Assembly (NCBI RefSeq): GCF_004362825.1
Contig: NZ_SNXZ01000007.1
Coordinates: forward strand, 408,284-472,283
Direction: 5' to 3'
DNA: 64,000 bases
Source of the DNA: Labedaea rhizosphaerae
GTDB lineage: Bacteria > Actinomycetota > Actinomycetes > Mycobacteriales > Pseudonocardiaceae
This document shows positions 1 through 8,612 of this stretch, piece by piece. The position numbers were made by a program, and so were the translations under genes. How positions within the stretch are numbered: position 1 is the stretch's first letter; each line of letters opens with the position of its first letter. Below the pieces are notes generated by a model that had not been told where the DNA came from, did not search any database, and saw only the letters and a list, made by a program, of their open reading frames with translations.

Positions 1-28
1 GTCCATAGTCCGGGCAAAAGGGCTGTGC

Positions 29-57
29 TTGACGTCCGCGATTCCGGTGGCAAGGAT
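29..57 (+). promoter_or_regulatory. candidate promoter of the first ACP-KS-C operon
   Basis: TTGACG at 29-34 and AAGGAT at 52-57 are separated by exactly 17 bases. This fits the actinobacterial housekeeping pattern (TTGACN, 16-18 bp, TAGRRT-like). A ribosome binding site (AAAGGGAG) and the ATG at 92 follow at suitable distance. It is visible sequence only; no transcript evidence is available. Confidence 0.45.
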
Positions 58-91
58 TTTGCAGACGTGCCACAGGAAAGGGAGTTCCCCG

Positions 92-352
92 ATGATCGCT
101 GAGATCCGCCTGTTCCTGCTGCGGTCATTGACCGAGATGAGGTACGACACCGACGGCATCGATGACGACACCGTGCTGGGCCCGGCGGGCGCTGACCTGG
201 AGTCGCTGGCCCTGGCCGAACTCGCGATGCGCGTGGAGGACCAGTACGGCGTGCGGTTCCTCGACGACGAGGCCGAGCGCTTCGCCGCCATGACCGTCGG
301 GGAGTTCTGCGCCGCGGTGGAGAACCGGGTCAAGGCCGCGTCCGCCACGTGA
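92..352 (+). CDS. discrete acyl carrier protein
   Basis: An 86-residue free-standing carrier protein of the type II fatty acid/polyketide kind. The phosphopantetheine site is Ser38 in a LESLALAEL context, followed by a typical helix III region (MRVEDQYGV). ATG at 92 is chosen because a good RBS (AAAGGGAG) lies 7 bases upstream; an upstream reading-frame extension to 29 runs through the putative promoter and is rejected. Its stop overlaps the GTG start of the ketosynthase (GTGA), so the two are translationally coupled and very probably work together. It resembles the other small ACP at 31,716 in length and helix pattern more than a PKS-embedded ACP. The acyl group it carries cannot be read from sequence. 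Confidence 0.85.
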   Translation: MIAEIRLFLLRSLTEMRYDTDGIDDDTVLGPAGADLESLALAELAMRVEDQYGVRFLDDEAERFAAMTVGEFCAAVENRVKAASAT

Positions 353-1584
353 GCGCAACCGGTGCCGTGACGGGGATCGGGCTCGTCAGCCCGGTCGGGG
401 TCGCGGTGGAGACCGTGTTCGACGCGGTGTGCTCCGGGCGTTCCGGTCTCACCCGCCCACCGGAGGACCACCCGTTGCACGGCGTCGTCGACGTGGCCGC
501 GTTCGGCCCGCCCATCGCCGCGGACAGCGTGCTGGCGCCGAAGGACGCGCGGACCGTGGACCGGTCGATCGTGATGGCGTTGCGTGCCGCCGAGGACGCC
601 TTGGCCGACGCGGGGATCGTCGTCGGTCGCGACGTCGACGAGTACCGAGTGGCGGTCGTCCTCTCCGGGGTCGGGGGCCTGGAGACCCTTGCGCAGCAGG
701 CACTCGAGCGTTCCAGGCGAGGCCGGCTGGGGGTCAGCCCGTTCATGCTGCCGGGTGTGCTGCCCAACATGGCGGCCGCGCGGACCGCGATCAAGTTCGG
801 CATCCGCGGCTACACGTCGTCGGTCGGCACGGCGTGCGCGGCCGGCGGTCAGTCGCTCGGCGAGGCCCTGCGGATCCTGCGTGCGGGCGAGGCGGACGTG
901 GTGGTGTGCGGTTGCACCGAGGCGCCGCTGTTCCCGACGTTCGCCGACGCCTTCGGCAACGCGCTCGCCCTGGCCCGCGGCTGGCCCGATCCGGCCAGTG
1001 CCAGCCGCCCGTTCGACCGGCGCCGCAACGGACTCGTGCTCGGTGAGGCCGCCGGGGTCTTCGTCCTGGAACGGCCCGAGTTCGCGCGGGCGCGCGGCGC
1101 GGACGTGCGCGCCGCACTGCTCGGCTGGGGCGCGACGAGCGACGCCTATCACCCGACCACACCCCGCCCGGACGGCTCCAGTGCCGCCGAGAGCATGCGG
1201 ATCGCCTTGCGGGACGCGGGTCTCGAGGCAGGCGACATCGGTTACCTCAACGCCCACGGCACGAGCACGAAAGCCGGTGACGCGGCCGAGACCAAGGCCA
1301 TCCACGGCGTGTTCGGTGCGAACATGCCGCCGGTCAGCTCCACCAAGGGCGTCACCGGGCACATGCTCGGCGCGTCCGGGGTGGTCGAGGCCGCCATCAG
1401 CGTCACGGCCCTGCGCCGCGGTCTGCTCCCGCCGACCCACAACCTCGACGACCCGGACCCGGCCTGCGACCTCGCGCACATCCGCAAGGAGCCGCTGGCC
1501 GCCACCGTGGACGCGGTCATGTCCAACTCGTTCGGCTTCGGCGGCCACAACGTGAGCGTGATCTTCGGGCGTGCCGATGGCTGA
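349..1584 (+). CDS. FabF-type beta-ketoacyl synthase (KAS II fold)
   Basis: A 411-residue single-domain ketosynthase of normal length for FabF or type II PKS KS-alpha. The nucleophile lies in GTACAAGG; the two catalytic histidines are in NAHGTST and GVTGHMLGASG, and the C-terminal NSFGFGGHN loop is present, so the Cys-His-His triad is complete. GTG start overlaps the ACP stop. There is no chain-length-factor or ketoreductase partner beside it, which argues against a classical aromatic type II PKS. The neighbours are an ACP and a stand-alone condensation protein. It could perform one or a few condensations on the discrete ACP, or make a starter unit. The substrate is unknown. Confidence 0.9.
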   Translation: MSATGAVTGIGLVSPVGVAVETVFDAVCSGRSGLTRPPEDHPLHGVVDVAAFGPPIAADSVLAPKDARTVDRSIVMALRAAEDALADAGIVVGRDVDEYRVAVVLSGVGGLETLAQQALERSRRGRLGVSPFMLPGVLPNMAAARTAIKFGIRGYTSSVGTACAAGGQSLGEALRILRAGEADVVVCGCTEAPLFPTFADAFGNALALARGWPDPASASRPFDRRRNGLVLGEAAGVFVLERPEFARARGADVRAALLGWGATSDAYHPTTPRPDGSSAAESMRIALRDAGLEAGDIGYLNAHGTSTKAGDAAETKAIHGVFGANMPPVSSTKGVTGHMLGASGVVEAAISVTALRRGLLPPTHNLDDPDPACDLAHIRKEPLAATVDAVMSNSFGFGGHNVSVIFGRADG

Positions 1585-2983
1585 GCCGAGCATCGAGCGG
1601 ATCGGCGTCCCGTTCGCCGGGCCCGGCGAAGGCACCGCACCCCTGACGTGGGGCCAGAAGGCGATCATGCAGGACATGCGGGCGACCGGCTGGACGCACA
1701 ACAACAGCGGCGCCCACCCGTTGCCCGAGGGGCTCACCGTCGCCGACATGGCCGAGCGGCTCAGCCGCCTGATGGGCAAGCACCCGGCGCTGCGCACGCA
1801 AGTGGGGGTGGACGCGGACGGGCGGCCCTGCCAGGTGGTGCACGGTCGCGGCGAGATCGACCTGGAGGTCGCGACCTTCCCCGACGAGGTCGACCGCGCC
1901 GAGGCGATCCACTACGGGAACCTGCTGTGGTTCGAGTGGATGCAGACGCCGCTGGAGCTCGACACCCCGTGGCTGCTGCGGATGTCGGTGATGCAGCACC
2001 GGGGTGCGGCCGTGTACCTGGTGCTGACCGTCGGCCACCTCGCCGCCGATGGCACGGGCACGCTGTTGGTCATGACCGACCTCGGCATCGGCGAGCTGGC
2101 CGAGCGCGAGGTGGACCCGGACGCGGTGTGGACGATCGACCTCGCCCGGCGTGAGCAGACCCCCGAGGTGCGCCGGGTCAGCGACCGCGCGATGCGGTAC
2201 TGGGAACGGCAGTTGCGCCCGCTGCCGCCCACGACGTTCGGCGAACCGACGCACCCGCAAGGCAGGCAGGGACACCGTTACTGGCACGGCCGGTTCAACT
2301 CGCAAGCGGCGTACCTCGCTGTGCTCGCCATCGCTCAGCGGACCCGTACCGACACCTCACGGGTGCTGCTCGCGGTGATCGCCATCGCGATCGGCCGGGC
2401 GACCGGGCGCAACCCGCTCACCTCGCACGTGATCGTCAGCAACCGGTTCCGCCCGGGCCTCGCCGACGTGATCGGCACGCTGAGCCAGAACTCGGTGCTG
2501 ACCGTCGACCTCGACGGCACGGTGGACGACGTGATCGGGCGCGTGCGCCAGGCCGCGACGGTCGCGTGGATGCACGCGTACTACGACCCCGACCAGCTCG
2601 AGGAGCTGACCGGCCGGCTGGACGCCGAACGCGGCCACCCGGCCCGGATCACCTGCCGCATCAGCGATCGCCGGTTCAGCACCAGGCCGGCCACCGAGGC
2701 ACGGGTGCGCGACGCCGTCATCACCCCGGCGGCGATCGCGGCGAAACAGCCCGAGACCTTCATCAGCTGGGATGGTCACCTGGACAACCTGCCCGAGCAG
2801 GCGTTCATCAACATCGAGGACCAGCCGGAGACCGTTCACCTGCAACTGGTCTTCGACATGGGCGTGCTCTCCACCGAGGAGGTGGAGACGATGCTGCGTG
2901 CGGTCGAGGAGGTGGCCATCGAGGCCGCGTTCGACCCGGCGGCGCCGACCCGTGTCCCGGCGGCCGCTAGGCATCCCACGTGA
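1577..2983 (+). CDS. stand-alone condensation-domain protein
   Basis: About 468 residues with the chloramphenicol-acetyltransferase-like fold of NRPS condensation enzymes and no carrier or adenylation domain attached. The HHxxxDG signature appears as GHLAADG with the essential second His at residue 154 and Asp/Gly retained, so acyl transfer is plausible although the first His is Gly. ATG at 1577 overlaps the KS stop by 8 bases. Free C proteins of this kind join an acyl-ACP to an amine or alcohol in trans; with an ACP and KS directly upstream, this trio may build and transfer an acyl side chain. Its 3' end overlaps the convergent P450 by 17 bases. PapA-like acyltransferases are an alternative family label. 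Confidence 0.75.
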   Translation: MAEPSIERIGVPFAGPGEGTAPLTWGQKAIMQDMRATGWTHNNSGAHPLPEGLTVADMAERLSRLMGKHPALRTQVGVDADGRPCQVVHGRGEIDLEVATFPDEVDRAEAIHYGNLLWFEWMQTPLELDTPWLLRMSVMQHRGAAVYLVLTVGHLAADGTGTLLVMTDLGIGELAEREVDPDAVWTIDLARREQTPEVRRVSDRAMRYWERQLRPLPPTTFGEPTHPQGRQGHRYWHGRFNSQAAYLAVLAIAQRTRTDTSRVLLAVIAIAIGRATGRNPLTSHVIVSNRFRPGLADVIGTLSQNSVLTVDLDGTVDDVIGRVRQAATVAWMHAYYDPDQLEELTGRLDAERGHPARITCRISDRRFSTRPATEARVRDAVITPAAIAAKQPETFISWDGHLDNLPEQAFINIEDQPETVHLQLVFDMGVLSTEEVETMLRAVEEVAIEAAFDPAAPTRVPAAARHPT

Positions 2984-4160
2984 GCGGCAGCGCCTCCATG
3001 CTGCGCACGATCAGGCCGGGCTTGAAACGCAGTTCGGACTCCGGCACGGCAATGCGCAGCCCCGGGAGCCTGCGCAGCAGTCCGCCCAGCGCCTCCTGCA
3101 ACTCCATCCGGGCCAGGGCCGCGCCGAGGCAGTGGTGCGGGCCGACGCCGTAGGCCACGTGCGGGTTGACCGCGCGGGTGAGGTCGAGCCGGTCGGGTTC
3201 GGCGAACGCCGCCGGGTCGCGGTTGGCCGACGACACGACGGGGAGCACGACCGACCCGGCGGGGATGGGCACGCCGCCGAGGTCCAGGTCGACGGTCGCG
3301 ATGCGGGGGAGCAGGATCCCGTTGTCCCCCAACTGGATGTAGCGGGTGAGCTCTTCGGCGGCGCGAGCGATGGCCGCCGGGTCGTCGCCGCGCAGCGATG
3401 CGAACTGTTCGGGGTGGCGTGACAGCACGAGCAGGAAAAGGTTGATCTGGTTGGTGGTCGACTCGTGCCCGCCCGCGAGGATGCCCGCCGTGACCGACAC
3501 CAGTTCGCGCTCGGACAGATCGTCGTGCTGGTCCCACGCGGCGATCAGCGCGCTCATCAGGTCGTCACCAGGGTTCTTGCGCCGCTGGGCGATCAGCTCA
3601 CCGAAGGCCGCCAGCGCCGCCTTGGGCCGTTCGGGGTCGGCGGCCCAGTCGCTCACCAGCGCGTCCGACCACTCCTTGAGCCGGCCCCGATCTTCTTCGC
3701 CCACACCGAAGAGCTCGCTGATCACGAAGATCGGCAGCGGTTGCGACAGGTGCTCGACCAGATCGGCGGGCCGCCCGGCCGCCACCATGTCGTCGATCAT
3801 GCCGTCGACGAGCCGGGCCACGTCGGCGCGCATCGACTCGACCCGCCGGGCGGTGAACGCGCTGGACACCACGCGGCGGACCTTCGTGTGCCGCGGTGGG
3901 TCCATGCCCAGCAACGAGTCGTCGGCCAGCGAGCCCAGCTCCCACTCCGGTCGCTCGGGTCCGCTCGCCGCGGCCCGGCTGAACCTCGGGTCGGTGAACA
4001 CCTGGCGCACGTCCGCGTGCCGCGTGGCGAGGTAGGCGATCGTGCCGTCCGGCAACGCGATCCTGGGCACCGGGTCCGACGCACGCAGCCGGGCGTACTC
4101 CGGTGACGGGTGCGGCATGACCTCCGCCTGGGGCAACGGGAAGCGCAGCGGTGGTGTCAT
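2967..4160 (-). CDS. cytochrome P450
   Basis: A 397-residue bacterial class I P450. The heme-thiolate loop YGVGPHHCLGAA places the Cys at 344, the K-helix ExxR is EELTR, and the I-helix AGGHESTTN contains the acid and Thr used for oxygen activation, so it should be catalytic. Its ATG overlaps the stop of the upstream glycosyltransferase (ATGA). P450-like partners of EryCIII-type glycosyltransferases (EryCII family) usually lack the heme Cys, so this is more likely a real oxidase than a glycosyltransferase activator. The substrate is unknown. A longer reading frame extends upstream to 5411 but is the antisense of the glycosyltransferase in another phase. Confidence 0.9.
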   Translation of the reverse strand: MTPPLRFPLPQAEVMPHPSPEYARLRASDPVPRIALPDGTIAYLATRHADVRQVFTDPRFSRAAASGPERPEWELGSLADDSLLGMDPPRHTKVRRVVSSAFTARRVESMRADVARLVDGMIDDMVAAGRPADLVEHLSQPLPIFVISELFGVGEEDRGRLKEWSDALVSDWAADPERPKAALAAFGELIAQRRKNPGDDLMSALIAAWDQHDDLSERELVSVTAGILAGGHESTTNQINLFLLVLSRHPEQFASLRGDDPAAIARAAEELTRYIQLGDNGILLPRIATVDLDLGGVPIPAGSVVLPVVSSANRDPAAFAEPDRLDLTRAVNPHVAYGVGPHHCLGAALARMELQEALGGLLRRLPGLRIAVPESELRFKPGLIVRSMEALPLTWDA

Positions 4161-5332
4161 GCGGGTGCTCCTTCGCCGGCGGCGAGCCCGGCGAGCACGC
4201 CGACGACCTCGGCGGGACTGGGCATCGCGGTGATCCGGTCGCGCATCAGCAACGCGGCGTCGCGCCACGGGCCGGCGCCGATGAGCGTGGCGACGGCGTC
4301 CCGGACGCTTGCCGCATCCGGGTTCTCCAACGACATCCCGGCGCCCGCGGCGAGCAGCCGTTCGGCGTTGAAGTGCTCGTCGCCGACCTCCGGCAGGATC
4401 AGCTGCGGCACGCCGTGCGCGAGCGCGGTCAGCATCGTGCCTGCGCCGCCGTGCTGGACCAGCGCGGCACAGCTGGGGAGGACGAGGCGCAGGGCCAGCG
4501 GGCCGTCGGAGACGCGGACGTTGTCCGGTACCGGTCCGAGGGCGTCGCGCTGCGCCTTGACCACGGCGAGCACGACCTCCACGTCGAGTTCGGCGACCGC
4601 GCGCACGACGTCCGGCAGTTCGGCCCGGTCGGAAAGGCCGGGACCGGCCACCGTGCCGCCGGTGATGCACACGCGCGGGCGCCGCGGCGGCTCGTGCAGC
4701 CACGACGGGAGGACGCTGGTTCCGTTGTAGGGCACGTAACGCAGGTGCTGCACGGGTCCGGTCAGCGGCACCTGCATGGGTTCGGGCACCGGGTCGAGGG
4801 TCAGCGCACCGGTCGTGCTCACGTCGTCGGCGGTGAGCCCGAACCGGGCGGCCAGCGGGCCCAGGACGGCCTCGCGGTCCATTCGCAGCGTGCTGGTGTG
4901 ATCCGGCCCCCACAACGCGAGCACGCCGGGCACCTCCAGCGCGGCCGCCGCCACCGCCGCGGCCAGGTTGAACGGTTCCCAGACAACGAGATCCGGCCGA
5001 AAGGACCGGCCGAAGGCGACCAAGTCGTCCAGCAGCGCGTCGGCCATCCGGACCACTCCGCCGTCCGGTGTGATCGCCGGCTCGAGCGCGTCGTCCCCCG
5101 CTTCGGGCCCCGCGGACTTGCCGACTTTGCCTACGTGGCCGGTGAAAACCTCCTCGAAGTCGACGTCGGCGCCGAGTGGCACGGCGGCCAGTCCGGCACC
5201 GGTGATCACGGGCGTCATCGAGGGATGGCTCGCCACCAGCACTTCGTGCCCGGCCGCCCGCAGGGCCCAGGAGAGCGGGACCAGGCAATAGAAATGCGAA
5301 CGCCAGCCCCAAGTCGAGATAAGTATGCGCAC
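4157..5332 (-). CDS. glycosyltransferase, GT1 family (EryCIII/MGT-like)
   Basis: About 391 residues with a GT-B fold. The N terminus (MRILISTWGWRSHF) matches actinobacterial antibiotic glycosyltransferases acting on macrolides and aromatics. The C-terminal donor-binding block HGGAGTMLTALAHGVPQ is intact. It starts with GTG at 5332 and overlaps the P450 gene downstream. It should transfer an NDP-deoxysugar to the product in the cytoplasm. No NDP-hexose synthesis genes are near; only one sugar aminotransferase (15,816-16,934) is in the window. Divergent from the P450 at 5,410. Confidence 0.88.
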   Translation of the reverse strand: MRILISTWGWRSHFYCLVPLSWALRAAGHEVLVASHPSMTPVITGAGLAAVPLGADVDFEEVFTGHVGKVGKSAGPEAGDDALEPAITPDGGVVRMADALLDDLVAFGRSFRPDLVVWEPFNLAAAVAAAALEVPGVLALWGPDHTSTLRMDREAVLGPLAARFGLTADDVSTTGALTLDPVPEPMQVPLTGPVQHLRYVPYNGTSVLPSWLHEPPRRPRVCITGGTVAGPGLSDRAELPDVVRAVAELDVEVVLAVVKAQRDALGPVPDNVRVSDGPLALRLVLPSCAALVQHGGAGTMLTALAHGVPQLILPEVGDEHFNAERLLAAGAGMSLENPDAASVRDAVATLIGAGPWRDAALLMRDRITAMPSPAEVVGVLAGLAAGEGAPA

Positions 5333-5409
5333 CCAGCATGCTTACCCGATCCAGGCCGCGCGGGGAATCCGTTGACACGGACCGGATTCGTGGCGGAAGC
5401 TCACCGGTC

Positions 5410-6573
5410 ATGGCTGTCGTCGGCGAACTGCGCCGCTACCCGTTCGCGCCGTTCACCGGCGACCTGCCCGGCGAACTACTCGCGATGATCGAGTCCGATC
5501 CGGTGAGCCGCGTGCTGCTGCCCGACGGCGAACCCGCTTGGCTCGTCCTGGATTACGCCAATTGCTGCACGGTGCTGGCCGACCCGAGGTTTTCCCGTCT
5601 GGGCACGGTTCCTGGCCCGGACGAGCCGCGTGACCTCAACATGGACGGCCCCGCGCACGCGGCCGTGCGGCGCGTCGGCGGCAAGGCGTTCAGCGCGCGC
5701 CGGATCGAGACCTATCGGGCGCGCGTGCAGGAGATCGCCGACGAACTGATCGACGACATGGTGGCGGGCCCGCGACCGGCCGACCTGATCAGCGGTCTGG
5801 TCGGGCCGCTGCCGGTGCGCGTGGTGTGCGAGGTGCTGGGTGTGCCCGTGCCCGACCGCGCGGAGTTCCAGGGCTGGCTCGCCGGTCTCAACTCGGTGCT
5901 CACGTACAACTCGATGGAGGCCGCACGCAAGCTGTGGGACTACCTGTCCCGGCAGGTGACGGCCAAGCACGAGGCGCCCGGTGACGACTTGCTGTCGGCG
6001 TGGCTCGCCGACCAGCCCGAGCACGGCCTGACCGACCAGGAGCTGACCGTGCTCGCGATGGGCCTGCTGCGCGGCGGCCTGGAGGTCAGCTCCACCGCCG
6101 TCGGGCTGCGGGCGTTGTTCCAGCACCCGGAGCAGTTGGCGAAGTTGTTGCGGGATCCAGACAAGGCGGCCGCGGCGGTGGACGAGATCCTCCGTTACAC
6201 CGCCGTCAGCAGCATGTTCCGGGTCCAGGTGGTGCTCGAGGACCTGACGCTGGGCGGCGTGGCGTTGCGGGCGGGGGAGCGCGTGATGGCGGTCCCGTGG
6301 GTCGCCAACCGTGATCCGCGGATCTTCCCCGATCCCAACGTGTTCGACATCGACCGCAACCCGTCCGTGCCGCACCTGGCCTTCGGGTACGGGCCGCACT
6401 TCTGCCTCGGTACGGCGCTGGCCAAGCTGGAGGTCTCCCTGTCGATCATGACGCTGCTGCGCCGGTTGCCCGGCCTCGCCCCCGCCGTCCCGCTCGACGA
6501 ACTGCCGTGGCGGCACGACCGGGTCAACGGGGGCATCGAGTCGTTTCCCGTGAAGTGGCAGGAAGTTCAGTAG
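5410..6573 (+). CDS. cytochrome P450 with altered I-helix
   Basis: 387 residues from ATG 5410; an upstream in-frame ATG at 5338 is possible but adds a low-quality extension. Heme loop [10 protein letters not shown] with Cys332 and ExxR (EILR) are present. The I-helix reads RGGLEVSST, so where AGxET would put the proton-delivering Thr there is Val followed by Ser-Ser. Such changes occur in P450s doing unusual chemistry but may also be compensated by the adjacent Ser. A TTGACA hexamer sits at 5372-5377 without a convincing -10. The 3' end overlaps the convergent dioxygenase gene by 7 bases. Confidence 0.88.
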   Translation: MAVVGELRRYPFAPFTGDLPGELLAMIESDPVSRVLLPDGEPAWLVLDYANCCTVLADPRFSRLGTVPGPDEPRDLNMDGPAHAAVRRVGGKAFSARRIETYRARVQEIADELIDDMVAGPRPADLISGLVGPLPVRVVCEVLGVPVPDRAEFQGWLAGLNSVLTYNSMEAARKLWDYLSRQVTAKHEAPGDDLLSAWLADQPEHGLTDQELTVLAMGLLRGGLEVSSTAVGLRALFQHPEQLAKLLRDPDKAAAAVDEILRYTAVSSMFRVQVVLEDLTLGGVALRAGERVMAVPWVANRDPRIFPDPNVFDIDRNPSVPHLAFGYGPHFCLGTALAKLEVSLSIMTLLRRLPGLAPAVPLDELPWRHDRVNGGIESFPVKWQEVQ

Positions 6574-7430
6574 TCCTCGACGGCGTTCACCCGATCGGGC
6601 CAGTAGCGTTCGCCGGGCACCGGGCGGTAGTGCTCCCAGCGCGGCGGGTTGCCCGTCGGGTGGTCGCCGAGCACGGTGATCCGCTGGCCCCGGCGCCGTT
6701 CCTGGTAGTCGTTGACGGCGTAGTGCTGCGTGGCCCGGTTGTCCCACATGGCCACGTCGCCCGGCTGCCAGCGGTAGCGGCAGGTGAACTGCGGGCTCTC
6801 GGAGAACCGGAAGAGGTACTCCAGCAGCGCGTCGCTTTCGTTGCGGGACAACTGCGGGATGTGCGAGGTGAAGAGCCGGTTGACGTAGAGGGAGCGCCGG
6901 CCGGTCTCGGGGTGCACGCGGACCACGGGGTGCTCGGCACGGCTGGAGAACTCGGTGCCGACCCGGATCGTGTGGATCGCGGTGAGCCCATCCAGCAAGT
7001 CGCGCAACGGGGCCGAAAGGGCCTCGTACACCAGGTGCTGGTTGCTCCACATGGTGTCGCCGCCGGCGGATGGCAATTCCACCAAATGCAGGATCGAGGC
7101 GATGGGCGGGCTTTCGTGAAAAGTCATGTCGGTGTGCCAGATGTCGACCTTCGCCCCCTCCTCGGAGTCGATGAGCACGATCTCCGGGTGGTCGGGCATC
7201 CGGGGCAGGTACGGGTGCAGTTCCACCTCACCGAACCGCCGGCCGAAGGCGATGTGGGCCTCGGGCGTGAGGTCCTGCTGGCCGGGCAGGAACACCACCT
7301 GGTGGCGCAGCAGCCGGTCGTGGATGAGGGCGAACTGCTCATCGGTCAGCGCGTTCAGGTCGATGCCGCGGATCTCCACGCCGAGGGCGCCCGACATCAG
7401 CCGGATCTCCGGCGCGGTCACACTGGTCAT
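6567..7430 (-). CDS. TauD-family Fe(II)/2-oxoglutarate dioxygenase
   Basis: 287 residues. The facial triad is visible: His99-Thr-Asp101 in WHTDMTF and distal His236 in [12 protein letters not shown], with the 2-oxoglutarate-binding Arg in RRGQRITV. Length is normal for TauD. ATG 7430 gives an N terminus ([17 protein letters not shown]) typical of the family; an in-frame ATG at 7448 adds six residues and cannot be excluded. It probably hydroxylates or desaturates an amino acid or a carrier-bound acyl intermediate. It sits alone on the minus strand between a P450 and a methyltransferase. Confidence 0.87.
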   Translation of the reverse strand: MTSVTAPEIRLMSGALGVEIRGIDLNALTDEQFALIHDRLLRHQVVFLPGQQDLTPEAHIAFGRRFGEVELHPYLPRMPDHPEIVLIDSEEGAKVDIWHTDMTFHESPPIASILHLVELPSAGGDTMWSNQHLVYEALSAPLRDLLDGLTAIHTIRVGTEFSSRAEHPVVRVHPETGRRSLYVNRLFTSHIPQLSRNESDALLEYLFRFSESPQFTCRYRWQPGDVAMWDNRATQHYAVNDYQERRRGQRITVLGDHPTGNPPRWEHYRPVPGERYWPDRVNAVEDY

Positions 7431-7504
7431 GCGCTCATCTTGTGCCATGACAAGGGAAACGTCCACAGGTTGACGCTGAACCGGTCGGTGGGGAAGCTGC
7501 ACCG

Positions 7505-8515
7505 GTGGCAACTGACGACGCGGCCGAGCGCCTCGACGAGCTGACCGATCTTGTGACACCCCTGGCGATCCGCACCGCGGTGACGTTGCGGGTGCCCGAC
7601 CGGATCGCGGCCGGTACCGCGAAGCTCGACGACTTGGCGGTGGCCTGCGCGGCCGACCGGGACGCGCTGGGCCGGCTGCTGCGCTACCTCGTCCACCGCG
7701 AGGTTTTCGCCGAGCCCGCACCGGACGTGTTCGCGCTGACCAAGATCGGCGAGTTGTTGTGCGACCGCGGCAGTGGCGGTTTCGGCGCCCGGCTCGACCT
7801 CGGCGGGCACGCGGCGCGGATGGACCTGGCGGTGCTCGGGTTGCCGCATTCGGTGCGCACCGGCGAGCCGGGTTACGCCCAGGTGCACGGCCGCGACCTG
7901 TGGGCCGACCTCGATGCCAACCCGGGGTTCCGCGCGGAGTTCGACGGGCTGATGGCGAGCCTGCAGGAGGCCACGGCCCACCAGGTCGCGGCGCTCTACC
8001 CGTGGCAGGACGTCCGCCGGGTCACCGACGTCGGTGGCGGTTCGGGCCGGTTGCTGGCGGAACTGCTGGCCGCGCACCCGCACCTGCACGGCGTCCTCGT
8101 CGACCGCCCCGAGCCGGTGGCGACCGCGGCGGCGCGGTTCGCCGAACGCGGCATCGCCGACCGGGCCGAGGCGGTGGCGGGCGATTTCTTCCGGCCGCTG
8201 CCTGCGGGCTCGGACGTCTACGTGGTCTCGCGCGCCCTCACCGACTGGAACGACACGGCGGCGACGGAGATCCTGCGCCGCTGCGCCGAAGCGGCCGGTC
8301 CGCGCGGGCGGGTGCTGGTCGTGGAGGTCATGCCGACCGAACCCCATGTGCCGCACCTGTCTTCGTACGACTTGCGGATGCTCGTGGACGTCGGTGGTCG
8401 CGAGCGCGACCGCGTCGCCCTCGATGCGCTGGCCGCGACCGCCGGCCTGACCCCGGCCGCGACGTATCCGGGTACGGATGGGCTGACGCTCATGGAGTTC
8501 ACCGTCACGGCGTGA
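7505..8515 (+). CDS. SAM-dependent O-methyltransferase-like protein
   Basis: 336 residues, with an N-terminal winged-helix dimerisation region and a C-terminal Rossmann domain ([16 protein letters not shown]), as in the DnrK/CrtF/COMT family. GTG 7505 is preceded by a GGGGAAG ribosome binding site. In plant and many bacterial relatives the catalytic base is the His of a HDW motif; here the motif reads LTDWND with Thr246 in that place. DnrK-like enzymes also deviate, and some relatives (RdmB) do not methylate, so the reaction is uncertain. A promoter for the terpenoid operon follows 23 bases after its stop. Confidence 0.82.
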   Translation: MATDDAAERLDELTDLVTPLAIRTAVTLRVPDRIAAGTAKLDDLAVACAADRDALGRLLRYLVHREVFAEPAPDVFALTKIGELLCDRGSGGFGARLDLGGHAARMDLAVLGLPHSVRTGEPGYAQVHGRDLWADLDANPGFRAEFDGLMASLQEATAHQVAALYPWQDVRRVTDVGGGSGRLLAELLAAHPHLHGVLVDRPEPVATAAARFAERGIADRAEAVAGDFFRPLPAGSDVYVVSRALTDWNDTAATEILRRCAEAAGPRGRVLVVEVMPTEPHVPHLSSYDLRMLVDVGGRERDRVALDALAATAGLTPAATYPGTDGLTLMEFTVTA

Positions 8516-8538
8516 CCGTCGTTCGGCTGATTGCCCTA

Positions 8539-8567
8539 TTGTCAGCGAAATTCGCGCCACGTAACGT
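8539..8567 (+). promoter_or_regulatory. promoter with embedded palindrome upstream of the terpenoid operon
   Basis: TTGTCA (8539-8544), 17-base spacer, TAACGT (8562-8567). The spacer begins with the palindrome GCGAAATTCGC (8545-8555), placed where a repressor would block RNA polymerase. A clear RBS (AAGGTGG) and ATG 8613 follow about 46 bases downstream. Inference from sequence only. Confidence 0.45.
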
Positions 8568-8612
8568 CGCTAGGGCCGCCGAATCGGTCACGTGCTTGAA
8601 AGGTGGACGCGC

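Noticed and set aside
29..91. N-terminal extension of the first ACP to position 29
   Set aside because: It overlaps a good -35/-10 pair and lacks an RBS; ATG 92 has AAAGGGAG upstream.
349..1584. Classical aromatic type II minimal PKS
   Set aside because: No chain-length factor, ketoreductase or aromatase is next to the ketosynthase; the third partner is a condensation protein.
2967..5411. Single 814-residue minus-strand ORF covering the P450 and the region above it
   Set aside because: Only the part from 4160 down has P450 homology. The upstream part is an Arg/Ala/Pro-rich out-of-frame reading of the glycosyltransferase gene.
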